64,000 nt of DNA from Trebouxia sp. TZW2008. Lineage: Eukaryota > Chlorophyta > Trebouxiophyceae > Trebouxiales > Trebouxiaceae. Where the stretch lies: NCBI GenBank assembly GCA_002118135.1, contig BDIU01000264.1, forward strand, positions 300,396-364,395, given 5' to 3'. Below, piece after piece: positions 48,301 through 59,065 of this stretch. The position numbers were made by a program, and so were the translations under genes. Each line of letters starts with the position of its first letter. The stretch's first letter is position 1. The notes under the pieces are model-generated. The model did no database searches. It was given only the letters and a program-made list of their open reading frames with translations, and had not been told where the DNA came from.

Positions 48301-51300
48301 ACAAGAAAACAATGACGCCAGGCTGATGGCAAGCAAAAGGGTGAAGGAAGTGACAGCAATGACAGCAGCTGCTTTTGCTCATCTGGGCTCAGCTGCAGTC
48401 AGTACTCAGACAGTATCCACAGTAGCTTTCAGCCATCCAAGGAATGGTAACAGAGTGATGGCAAGGGACTGATGAGCTTAAGCTGTAGCCATAGGGACGG
48501 CTTGCAGCCACCAAAGTGAACATTGCATATTGTCAGCCAGAGATCAATGTCAGGGGTAACAGCACCTGCTTCTGCTCATGTGGGCTCAATTGCAGACACA
48601 GCAACAGATCCTAGCCACCATATTGGGGACAACAAATTGTTGAGGGACTGAAAGCAACAGCAACAGCAGCAGCAATACTAGCAGCCACATCAGCAGCAGG
48701 AACAACAGCAGCAGCAGCAGCATACCTCCTGTGAGTCTTGCCTTCCCAGGCGCTCCAGCAGCAAGGGCAGACCCATGAGAGGGACTGGCGCCAGAGCTCC
48801 AGCTGGGTTCTGGCCGATAGCCTCTTTTGCCTGGACAACATCAGGCCGAGCTGCCATCCATTCCTGCAGGCAAAGCAGACGTGACTGTCAAGTACAGAAG
48901 CGACAGCAAACTTTGCTAGCAAGACAAGTATTACTGAGCTGTGTGCAACATGCTGAGGGGTACGGGAACAGTGCCAGTATCACAGTAGCAGCTGTGATCA
49001 CATGTGCGAAGCACTTGACTTAGTCGGTATGTACATTGGCAGATTTTGCTAGAATATCAGAATGCTCTGGGGAATGTCAAAAAATTGAAAGCTTGCATAA
49101 GATGATGTTGAAAAGAGGCTGCTTGTTTGATCATCGGCAGATTTTGCTAAAATGCCAAGCTGCTCGGGGACTGTCAAACAACTGAAACCTTGCATGAGAT
49201 GATGTTGACAAGAGGCTGCTTGTTTGGTGCAAGGGAGGCAAGGGCGCTGCAACAAAAGAAAATAACATGCAGCCATCTACAAAAGGGTGCCTGCCTGAAA
49301 GGTGATGTCAGTGCCTTTGGTGCGTTCCAAGAAAGAGGTGAAGGCTATAAGCAGGCAGTAGCGCTCCAGGTAGGCAGTGCCCCTCTTGAAGGCAGTGTCC
49401 CTGACATTGATCTCTGGCCTACATTGCAAATACTGGCTGAGCAGCTTGTCAAATCTGAGCAGTGCGTAAGACATTGACTGCAGGACTATGTTCTAGCAGG
49501 CAATGCGAGGACTCATCTGGTAGAGAGCAGAGTGCATAGACAGTAGTCAGACTGAGCCGCGAAGCATGTCACCCATCAAGATGCCCAAAAAGATGAGCAA
49601 AAATTATGCAAGAGTGCAGTTTAGAAAATGCTCAAGCAGGCACTTTCTATGACCAGTCCATGCCGCAAGTCATGCACAGCGCCATAAATGGTGCTTGAAC
49701 ATGGTATGTAAGATGTGCCCAGGCAAGGCAAGACCTGTAGAATCTGAACCATCTTCTGGGTTTCCTATAGCGCATGATGGCAGTTCGCAAGTTGACCAGG
49801 CTACCACAGCGGTCAATGACTTTGTCCAGGTCGCTCTTGGCTTCTGGACCCCTCTCTAGTATGCGTGTGAATCTGCGTACGCCCACGTACTCCCCGTCCT
49901 TCAAGCTCTTCACCTCAGGTGTATTGATCCCCATGTACTGCATCACAACAAAGATTATCTGGATCTTTCTCGATGCCTTGCATGGTGTAGTTACACTGAG
50001 AGTCGTTTGTGCAAGAAAGACACCCATTGGCATTGTGGACTGTTTCCTCAGCAAGCCAAGCTTAGCGCAGAGCAAACATGTTTATACAGTTGCACCCGGT
50101 AGCTGTAGTCATCAAAAGTGCACTATACATCTTGTTGTGGCTCAGGGCACAAGCTGCCCAGATGGACATCAGCGCAAGCGTCAGGCCTGCCAATGTACAA
50201 ACAGCATGTGAGCATTAGTCAGCAACAGCCAACATATCAGCTAATGCTCGTGTATGATTTATGCCAAATCTTGCATGGCGAAGCCCGGTTGGGCTTGACA
50301 AGGTACAGAAATGATCACACAAACATCAAGCCAGCAATGTTCAAGTCATGGCCATGCAAGTCAGCTGGGCAGATGCAGCATCTGCAGCCAGGTTTCAGCA
50401 GCAGTAGCTTACACTGGATGAAGGGTGTGATGACTCAGGCATGTTGTCAGGCGGGTTCTCGTCAATCTCGGCTGCATCCTCATCTTCGCTCATCTGAGGT
50501 GAGGCACCTGCTAGGTAGTCATCTGACACAGTGCTGCGCGGTGATAGCCCAACCAATTCCTCCACACTTGTGTGCTCTGGAGGTGCAATCATCTCGCCAT
50601 TGCCTGCAGATCAAGGCTTTCAGCAGAACTTACAGTGAGCCTTGGCAGGGCGTCCTCACAGTGCGTTAAGACTGTGCTGCAAGGTGATAGCCCTACCAAC
50701 TTTTCGACGCTTGTGTGCTCTTGGGGTGCTAGCATCTCGCCATTGCCTTCAGCTCAAGCAGGAATGCTGACCATACTACGCATCCTCACAGAGTCATTGT
50801 ACTGCTGCAAGACAGCTGGATTTGACGCATTGCCTGTTGCCGTACTGATTCTGGCCAGTGCATGCATGGGTCACTGCACTGCACAAGTGGCAGGAGGCAG
50901 CGATTCATGGCTTTGCCTGCTGCTTGTCACCTCATGGAATTCTACGAACGAGCCATTGCTCTTGTGACTTGCTCATTGCATTCACATAACAGGTAGATCC
51001 CCAAATACATGCTGCATTTGTTTTATACAATGGACAGCTCACCGACCTACAAAAAGAAGAACCAGTGCACAGCAGAAGGTAGCCAACCTGAGGTGTGCAT
51101 ACGAATGAGACAGCCCAAGACCATGCCAGTGGTAGTGCGGCCTCCACCCATCTGGCAGTTGAAGATGAGTGCATCATTGGGCGATACATCCTTGACATGG
51201 TCATAGAACACATCAAAGATGGATTCCTTGGGCGCCTCCCCGTCTGTGAGGGGCAGCCTGTAGTACTTCACCCGGTAGCCCTCCTTTTGAAGCTGGTCAT

Positions 51301-54300
51301 ACACCTCTCTTGGAGTCTGCACTGACTCCAGGCCTGCCAAACATTGCTCTTCAAGTGTCAATGCTTGGGCCTTTGATATGATGCAGGATGCAGGCACACT
51401 TTCAAAGCATCTGACAAGCCATGAGGGTCTGTCTGCTTTGAATGCACAGTGTTGCTTGTTTCATCAGCATTTGCGTGGCTGTCAATGCTGATTCATGGGG
51501 ACCCAAACAAGCTTAGCATGTCTGGCTTGTTCTTTGCATGTATCCACAGATCGACCTGCATTTCATTGCCAGCATCTGTGTGCCTTCAGAGCAACGCTCT
51601 GAGGATGCTCTGAGGATTTGTCTTGCCGTTGTAGCTGTTCTTGCATGATGCCATGCACTGCAAGACACTAGCATGAGCAATACAGCAATTGCCACTTTTA
51701 AGTAACTCCAGTGCATTGCTGTGTGGCACAACTAGTTACTCTTGCAGTTGAAGCACCTGCTACAGGCTCATAGTGGTCCACCACATGGGAAGCACCTCCT
51801 GTCTTGTGGCCCTCTGCCTCTCTGGCCACCAGCACTTGCCCCTCAAACTGCTGTGACTCCTGTATAGCACCACTGCTTATAAATCAGCCATGCTTGCTGC
51901 TTGCTGCAGCTGCAGGAAGACCTCCATGCTTGGGTCAGCCAACGAAGTTGGTCGCATGTGCCATAAACTGTAAATGCCTATGTGCACAACAAATTCAGGC
52001 AGTCTATGACATAGCGAAATGGCAACAAAATTGTGATGGCAGCTTTGGACACCCAGTGTGAATGCAAGACAGCGTTTACTGCAGTGCAGGGTCACCTGTA
52101 GAATGTCCCGTTTCAAGCGCAACTCCATTTGTTCCAAGCGCTGAACATCAATGCCAGTGTACTCCTGCATATTCTTGAAGGGCCGCTCATCCTCCCTCAG
52201 CACAAAGGGGCGGCCGTTGACATATATGACTGGCTCCTCGCGCATGTTGTGCCACACAGCACTGATCTGCATACAGTCAAGAATCAGAGACCCAAGAACT
52301 GAACATCAGTGATGGTGTATTTCTGCATGTTTTTAAAGGGCCGCTCATCTTCCTTCAGCACAAAGGAGCGGCCGTTGATATACATCACTGGCTCCTCGCG
52401 CATGTTATGCCACTCAGCACTAATCTGCGTACAGTGAACCATCAGAGACAAGTGGTCAGATGCAGCTTTTCCCTCCAGCAGCTGTGTCTTTAACACTTCA
52501 CCAGACTCTGCCCCTTGACACACTACACCAGACAAGCTTACATAGATACATGACTTTTGGGATGCCAGACAAGTTGTGAGACAAAGCACAGGAGCAATTC
52601 CAACTGATGCAGTCCAGAAAATGGTGCATGGCAAAGTGGGGCCTGCCCAGTCGAGGCAGACAAACAGTCTGACCTGGTGTCTGCTGTGGGTTGATGCCCC
52701 AGTGCCCACATGCGTCAAGACTGCCTTGATCCCCTCCAAAGCACAGGACTACATCCAGTAGACAAAATGCAGCACATGACTCTGATCAACACTGACTTGT
52801 GGTCTGACCTGGCATTGGTTGTGGGTTGATGCCCCAGCGCTGACATGTGTCAGATTGCCTTGATGCCCTCGGGAGCACAGGACTACACCCAGGACACAAC
52901 ATGCAGGCGATGGCACAATCCAAATCGGGCAAGCATCCTGACCTATGCGGGAGACATGCAGTCTGACCTGGCGTCTATTGTGGGTTGATGCCCCAGCGCC
53001 AACATGTGTCAGGACTGCTTTGATACCCTCCACAGTGGGCAAAGCAGACCCATAAACATTCTGCCCAGGAACCCCTCTAAAGTTGGGAGCACCAGGAATG
53101 ATGTTGGGTAGCTTGGCAGACTGGCAGCCAGGGAAGTGATCCTCTTTGAGGATTGTGTGAGGGCCCAACACGTCGCCAGTGCGACTAGCAATCAAGCCAG
53201 CCCGCTCCTCTGTTGCCTTCTCGAGTGCCTCTGCAGGCAGGGAAAGTGCACTGAGAAAACTGTGGCAAGCAAGGAGCATGCACCAGCACAGCTTTCAAGC
53301 CAAGCTTTGAGCAGGACAGTGCAGGGTGCATGTTGGGTTGAGCGCTGGGCGCACTGCGCTTGTAGCATTGAGCATAACACAGATATGGCTGTATGCAATG
53401 GGGCAAGTCATTCCTGCTGCAGCGTATGCTAAAGCCTATGCATTATCAGCTCCCTGCCGTATGACTCTACTCGGATTCAAGCACTAGTATGCAACAAATC
53501 TGGAACAGTGTGATCTGACTTTGTGTGACTCACTGGGCTGCTCTGCAGCAGCTGATGCTGCAGCCTATGCAGCAGCTGATGCTGCAGCCTGTGCAGCAGC
53601 AAAGACCCAGCAAACACCTCTACTCAGTTCACAAGAAGTGCTGTGCAACAACCATGTAGCACTTGCACTCACCAGTGGTGCAAAAGAGCAGTGACATCTG
53701 GGCTGTCTACATGAGCAACGTCCTTATCGAGCTGGCACTGTTGCAAGTGATGCAATAGCTCTGAACACAATGATTTGACTAGTGGTGAAGCAGAAGATAG
53801 TACCGTCTGGGGTGTCTACATGAGCAGCGTCTTCATCGAGCTGGAAAGGGACCTCCTCTGATAGCAGCATGGAGGGCGTGCGCATGCTGGGCTGCTGCAG
53901 GGACAGGGCTGCCAGCGGGTTTCTGCGCAGCATGCGCTGCAACACACTGTGCCAGCAAGTGACTGATTGTCAGTGCAGTCCAATGCAGCACTAGTCAGGT
54001 CAAGCAGAGACACACCACAGTGCGGCAGCATGTGATGATTTCAGTGACCATCATGCAACACCACAGCTATTGTTGGTAACAATGTGGTCCTTGCCTGGTC
54101 CCCCATCCTATCATGCTCCATTGCCAAGCAGCTGATGCAACATTGCCCAGGTCAAGCACAGATGCTGATTGTGGTCTATTCTTGATGGGCATCAGCGCTA
54201 GTGTGCCATGCTCTGGCGGCCACAGGCTTAACCAATGTCTGGCTTGACATCAGCATACGCATGCCCTCAACATCATGTTGCACTGGAAGCACATGAGTTC

Positions 54301-57300
54301 ATCTGCGTCCAGTACTCCACGGTGTTGAGGGCATGCATATCGTCTGCGACAGTTGGCAATGGCAAATGAGGAGAGATGCTTCAGCAGGTGATGCAGGACA
54401 AATAATAGATGTGCATGCAGCAATATATGAGGGAAGAGTGGTCAAACAGCAAGTGTGTATACAGCAATACATGAGGCAGGGGAGAAAACAGAAAGGGGTT
54501 GTCAAACAACAGGTGTGCATGTAGCAATATATACGTAACGGGGAAAGATGATGAGGAACAGTGTACCTGTATAGCTCAGGGCGGCGTTTCATCCACTGTG
54601 CTAGGCTGACCTGCTTACGGGACTCAGGATCAAAGCCAGGCTCAAATAGATAAGCTGTGAAGGCTATCAACACATAATATCTCTCAAGGTACTCCAGGCA
54701 AACCTGCAGAAGGTGCCTCCTTCTGAACAAAATACATGAACTTGGTGATAGCAGATGGAAAGGACAATGCTGATCGCAACGTGGGTCATGACTTGCATGA
54801 TGCTGTCCAAGAGGCGGGTCAACAGACAAATTCAACACATACTGCAACAATTGTCAAGATTGAACAGCATGGCTCAGCCTTCTTTGCTAGGATGCCTGCT
54901 GAAGCGAGTTCATACAAACGGCTTCACTTGTGTTGTCTTCACAACATGCCAAAGACAACATTGGATGTCAGTGCCATGAGCAGGGTACAGTGACTTGCAC
55001 ATATGAACTCTGACCATGTCAGCAGGTTGAGACAAGCTGTCTGAAATTCTGCAAACAGGGCATGGCCTGTACCTGCAATAGGGCGTTACGCTTGACGTCG
55101 TTGCCCTCATGCATGAGCCGCCCCCTGTACCCCACGATTGCCTCCCTCAGGTTCTGCATGGCGCTGCACACACCCACAGGTAATGTTAGACAAGGGACAA
55201 AGCCTACACTGTTAGGCATCACAATTGAGCCGCTGTGAGTAAAGAAGTCTCAGAGCAGCTCATGTTGAACATGCCATGCACATCTTGCAAGTGCTGCTGA
55301 TAGTGTGACACAAGAGGTAAGACTTGGTGCTGGCTGCATCAGCAGGACATGGACTCAGATGATCTCTGCAAAATAGGACTGGGAGCAGACTGCATATTTG
55401 CAGGCATCGATGGCAGTGCATATTGGCCTTGTTGGTCTGTGCACAACAGGACTAGGAGCAAGGCTGCCTCCTGCAGGCATTGCCGACAGGGTCCAGCAGG
55501 GCTGTAATGGTTTTCAACTTGCAATTTCTGGCTGAGAGAAGCTGCCCAGCACACCCTCAGATGACATGTAGAAACCAGGATCAGGAGCAAGGCTTTGTAC
55601 TTGCAGGCATCAATGACAGTGTCCAGCAGGGCCTTGCTAGCAGTGCCACCCTCCAGCACCCTGAGCAGGCTGCGCACCACCCCGTACTTGCCACTCTTCA
55701 GCTCTGCCTCCAGGCTCACGTCGCTGCTGCTGCGCACAGGGCTCTCCTGTGGGGCGCTCTGGAACACAAACCAAGATGGCAACCCCACTGCACAAGCATG
55801 AGCTGTATCCAGTAGAGGTGGAGTATGAAAGTGATCAGGACAGCAGTAGCATGACTTCTTTTGTAGTTCGAGTCATTCTGCGCACAGGGCTGTGCTGGGG
55901 GCACTCTGGGACACAAACCAGGATGGCAACCCCACTGCAAAAGCATAAATACATGACTATTTCCACACTTAGCACAACCTTGCATTCTAATTTGGCAGGC
56001 ACCAACAACTGCCTGTATCCCCTGTTGTGCAGATGTCTGGCATGATGGACTGTGACAACCAGCTGTGTCTGGGCAAATCTCCAGTTTCTGGCAGAAAAAG
56101 CATCAACGCTATGGGCATATTGCGTATTGAGTTTACGCATGATGATTCACTGTGTATATTTGACTTGCTCACCCTGTGGTTCTGATGGCATCTCAACCGA
56201 CTTGAGTTGTCGCCTGAGCTGCAGCAGGGATGCAATGATCATGCCAGTGGAGGTTCTGCCTCTGCCCATTTGGCAATTGAAGATGAGGGCTGCCCCTTCT
56301 GGAGGCTTCCACAGCCGCCTCATCAACAGGGCAAAGTCCTTCTCTTTTGGAGCCTTCTCATCTGTGACTGGCACCCTGGTGTAGTCCACCTCATATCCAT
56401 AGTCTGCACAGAGTTTGATACTGTGTTTGCTCACATGACATGGGCTAAAGCACGTGTTTGCTGAATGCAAATTGAGTGTGCATATGCATCACTGAAGCAT
56501 CTTCAGTGATTCCTCATCCCATGTAGCTACCTGGCATCATCCGTTCCTTTGGCATATCTCACCATTCTCACATACATCCAAGCGATTTACAGCACCGGTA
56601 GCTAAGTCAGTCAGGTCATGCAAACACAGCACAACCTGCATGCTTTTGGCAATGCTGGCAATCAAGCTTGGAATGCCACCTGCCAGGAGAGAAGGCTTAT
56701 GCTGAATGCACAGGCTCCAGAGCTGCTCTGCTCGTATGCTAAGCACCTTGTGCATATGGCTCTGCGCGAGCCAGTGCTGACAGCATGCCCACGCAACAAG
56801 TTGTCGTAATTGTCATGTCATTGCTGGAAAAGCTCGTATTAAACATGGGTACGATGTGCATATTGAGCACTCAGCTTTCGAGACACTTCCAGGTCCCTTT
56901 GCTGCAAGGGCAAAAGTCAAGCATGGGTAGAATGTTATACTTACCACTCAGCTCTCTGTACACTTCCAGGGGTGTTTGGACATCGACTTCAGTGACAGCT
57001 TCCCACTGCTCCACCACTTGGAAGTCATCATTCTCATGAGCCACCAGGATCTGATTGTTGTACTGCGCAGCCTCTTGCAGCACATCCTGCTTCAGCCGGT
57101 TCTCCATATCCTCCACTCTGGATCGGTCAATCCCTGCATGGCAACAATTAGGTACTCTGACTGTTATTGTGTGCATGACTTTGGTATGCATGAATGTCCA
57201 CACACACTCTTGTGCCCAAAATTCGATCTGGCATGCTCGTTGTATTGAGGATGTGACAAAGCACGTGCCAGGATGGCTTTCCATACTGTATGTTTGACTG

Positions 57301-58590
57301 CTTCATACGCAGGCAGCCTGAACCCTCATTGATGTTGCAATGATGGCAGCTGCGCTCGTCTGGCAAGCGCATTGCATTCAGGATGCAACAGATGACATGT
57401 TATGATTGGCTTTCAATGGTGTGTATCTGACCACTGCTCCATACACAGGTGACCCATGGCATTGTGCTGTCAATCATGTTGGCATGATATTTGTTCCACA
57501 CACAGGTAGACTGTGGCTATCATTGACGACAGTGTGTTGTCTGTGCCATCCAAAGGCAGACTGTGACATGGCGCTTGAATGGCCTTACCTGTGTACTCAA
57601 GGTTGGCAAAGGGCTTGTTGGCTTCACGCACAACATAGGGATTGCCGTTGATGTAGATGACAGGCTCCTCCCGCATGTTGAACCACATCACCCTGCGCTG
57701 ACCTGCATTGGCATACAATGCATCAAGCAGACGCATGTGGCAGCTCCTCACAAGGCAGCAGGTGAATCACTGCCTTGTCAATCATTGAGTATAACATTCA
57801 CACAGCTATGTTTCAATTGACACTCCATGTAAAGACATTTTCAATGTAAGGACAACACAATTGGTGACCAATCACTGCATTCTGACTGCACTGCTGAGTA
57901 AGGACAACTCAAATTAGGACAGTTGTAACGGGAACCAAAGTAGTTGTTACAAACAAAAGTCACTGTAATTCTATTGATGAGCACTTGCTTGCATTGTGAT
58001 TACAGGACCTGGCCCATACTATCCAGCAAAACACAGGGAAATGTCATGCAGCAGCTGAGGCATACAACAGCTTGCGCTTTAGAGTGCAGTCCACAAACAA
58101 ACACTGCCTGACAACCAAGAGTTCAGACCTTGAGCAGCTCCAAGCTCATCCAAAACCAGACGCATGCCAGAAACTGTAGGGATTGCAACGCCATAGACCG
58201 GTAACTCAGGCACCTGCAGGGCAGTTGTTTAGCGCTTGATGTTGTCAAGCCGGGTAAAGGCCTGTGTTGTGCTGCATGTGTTCAAGACTTGCCTGTCTGT
58301 AGTTGGGGGCACCCTCAATCAGAGGCAGTAACTTCTTGTTTTGGCATCCTGTAAGGACAGCACATGCAGCTCTGTCGTTTAAGGCCAGACTTGCTTGCCA
58401 ACCATGCCCTAAGCTGCAGCGTACCGGGAAAGTGGTCGGATTTGAGGATTGTGTGCTTGATGAGTACGTTCCCGGTTCTTCTCGCGACTATGTGATCAGG
58501 CAGTGCAGGTGAGGTTCCAAACGATACACGCGACAAGTTTTTCCGGCCTGCTGTGGGTTGAGCTGACTGAGCAGCTTGTTCCGTCGGCAT
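42395..58590 (-). CDS. PALD1-like: Paladin, three-module phosphatase-domain protein
   Basis: A 16-kb gene with three paladin modules. First exons: 58590-58425, 58348-58293 and 58213-58129. Module 1: HTILKSDHFPG, NMREEPVIYINGNPYVVRE, RVPVTDEKAPKEKDF and P-loop FNCQMGRGRTSTG (Cys at 56274-56272). Module 2: HTILKEDHFPGCQ, NMREEPVIYVNGRPFVLRED, RLPLTDGEAPKES and FNCQMGGGRTTTG (Cys at 51157-51155). Module 3: SILKSYHPTTKKQ, DLREELVAYVNGSPYL, RVPLSRERTPEAA and HLIVSRTATGSS, with Ser where the catalytic Cys should be. The last exons are 43782-43452, 43000-42860 and 42602-42395; the final one encodes GLHYLQRYFYLITFIVYLES and ARWMADRRELKHLL, then stop. Paladins are cytosolic CX5R (dual-specificity-like) proteins, reported as phosphoinositide phosphatases in animals; the algal substrate is unknown. 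An upstream in-frame ATG (58704) is less likely. The intron after 58293 has a GC donor (CAG|GCAAGT). Many exons have intronic ghost copies. Confidence 0.93.
43076..43155 (-). repeat. Ghost copy of paladin exon 43000-42860 start
   Basis: Repeats acceptor and first codons (SPSSVGEYRGI then stop; parent SASSMGEYRGIMNL). It is upstream of the parent and ends in TGA, so it is dead as an exon. Confidence 0.8.
44374..44438 (-). repeat. Ghost copy of a paladin module-3 exon
   Basis: CCCCTGGTACACCTCTAGTGGTGTGGCTAAACTGGTGTCACC repeats 44150-44215, which codes for DTGLATPLEVYQGL. It lies ~220 bp upstream of the parent. Confidence 0.8.
47714..47864 (-). repeat. Two decayed copies of the paladin exon 3' end
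   Basis: Short remnants (47714-47751 and 47815-47864) keep TGCGCAAGCCTTG or GCACAAGCCTTGTAGCATAGCAG, matching the end of exon ~48230-48090. They are the oldest rungs of a four-copy ladder. Confidence 0.65.
47925..48046 (-). repeat. Open, splice-competent copy of a paladin exon
   Basis: Encodes QHNVLHIKKENELRKAKGMP then VYTMGTATLKGLRR; parent QHNVLHIDGVNELRQAKGMP then VYTMGTATLQGLRR. The donor (GCGCAG|GTCTGC) is identical to the parent's and a CCAG| precedes it. A good candidate for an alternative or serially included exon. Confidence 0.8.
48265..48596 (-). repeat. Three copies of a paladin exon acceptor region
   Basis: GCTTCTGCTCATCTGGGCTCAGCTGCA recurs at 48268-48296, 48368-48398 and 48567-48595. 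It copies the acceptor plus the codons LSPDEQKQ. Confidence 0.75.
49025..49232 (-). repeat. Tandem duplication, two ~105-bp intronic units
   Basis: GGCAGATTTTGCTA, GATGATGTTGA and AAGAGGCTGCTTGTTTG occur in both units. No exon is included. Confidence 0.85.
50662..50754 (-). repeat. Ghost copy of a paladin linker exon start
   Basis: Repeats 50515-50605 (SVEELVGLSPRSTVSDDYLA region) ~145 bp upstream. Shared words are GGTGATAGCCC, CTTGTGTGCTC and CATCTCGCCATTGCC. Confidence 0.8.
52290..52436 (-). repeat. In-frame copy of the paladin module-2 exon
   Basis: Encodes WHNMREEPVMYINGRSFVLK; parent 52265-52096 encodes WHNMREEPVIYVNGRPFVLR. It is open over ~45 codons with a good acceptor (ACGCAG|), but runs to a stop with no donor. 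Conservative changes suggest it was coding for some time or is young. Confidence 0.85.
52640..52880 (-). repeat. Two decayed copies of paladin exon end ~53040-52960
   Basis: TGTGGGTTGATGCCCCAG(T/C)GC recurs at about 52684, 52828 and 52979. The last is in the functional exon (SALPTVEGIKAVLTHVGAGA). Copies include the donor flank. Confidence 0.8.
53690..53748 (-). repeat. Ghost copy of a paladin exon (53803-53850 parent)
   Basis: GTCTACATGAGCA(A/G)CGTC and ATCGAGCTGG are shared. It lies downstream of the parent. Confidence 0.7.
54385..54535. repeat. Three-unit ~45-60 bp tandem repeat (paladin intron)
   Basis: Units contain GTGT(A/G)CA..GCAATA(C/T)AT and GTCAAACA(G/A)CA. No exon is included. 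Confidence 0.7.
55345..55512 (-). repeat. Two decayed copies of a paladin exon donor end
   Basis: TTGCAGGCATC(G/A)ATG(G/A)CAGTG and variants recur at ~55396, ~55472 and ~55610 (parent: exon ending ALLDTVIDA|C). Confidence 0.75.
55866..55945 (-). repeat. Ghost copy of a paladin exon start (parent 55735-55800)
   Basis: TGCGCACAGGGCT..TGTG and ACACAAACCA(G/A)GATGGCAACCCCACTGCA occur in both. It includes the acceptor flank. Confidence 0.8.
56808..56905 (-). repeat. Ghost copy of a paladin module-1 exon end
   Basis: Repeats 56915-56985 (TPLEVYRELSG| donor region). ACACTTCCAGG and CACTCAGCT are shared. The donor is decayed. Confidence 0.7.
57404..57560. repeat. Short decayed tandem repeats (paladin intron)
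   Basis: CACACAGGT(G/A)GAC and TTGGCATGAT/TGGCTTTCAATGG-type words recur irregularly. Confidence 0.4.
57811..57968 (+). mobile_element. Pogo-like MITE, copy 4 (paladin intron)
   Basis: Contains AAAGACATTTTCAATGTAAGGACAA, CATTCTGACTGCACTGCTGA and a right end GTTGTTACAAACAAAAGTCACTGTAA. It has the same order as the other three copies. Confidence 0.65.
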
Positions 58591-59065
58591 GACGTCGCCA
58601 ATCAGGCAGCAATACTCGTCATGGACTAGAACTGTGACGCTGAAACTTGTAAGTGTGCAGAGATTGTCTCTGGCTCCGCAACTTTGTGACGATGTCTGGA
58701 TCAAAGCTCGAGATTCTGCTGCGCATGCAACAAACTGCGTCGCTCGTGCGCTTCAGCCTCTGCTTACTCCCACGACGACACCGACATGCTGGCAACAAGT
58801 TGGCAACGACATTCGGGTATAGATGCTCTATGCTGCGCGCGCCAAGCTGAAACGTGCTGCGACGCTCACTGAGCTTGGTTCAACTGCACAGAAAAAGTCA
58901 ACTTGACTCATTCCAAGAATTTTGATGCTCACCGCGCATGCGGCACAGAAGCGCTGACTGACGGTCAACTTGTCTATCAACTGGTCCACTATGATAGTGT
59001 AGCGTGGTTGCGGCGGCTAAGCGTTGTGCTGTAGCATCGTCAGGTGCTCACCTGGTGATCAAGCG
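58591..59065. promoter_or_regulatory. Head-to-head promoter, paladin / NTF2-like gene A
   Basis: 475 bp between divergent starts, CpG-rich (for example CTGCGCGCGCCAAGC near 58833) and including TGACGTCG at its left edge. It serves both genes; no TATA box was assigned. Confidence 0.55.

Noticed and set aside
52640..53040. Three regularly spaced similar repeats, superficially CRISPR-like
   Set aside because: The repeats are copies of a paladin exon end in a eukaryotic intron, unequal in length and without unique spacers.
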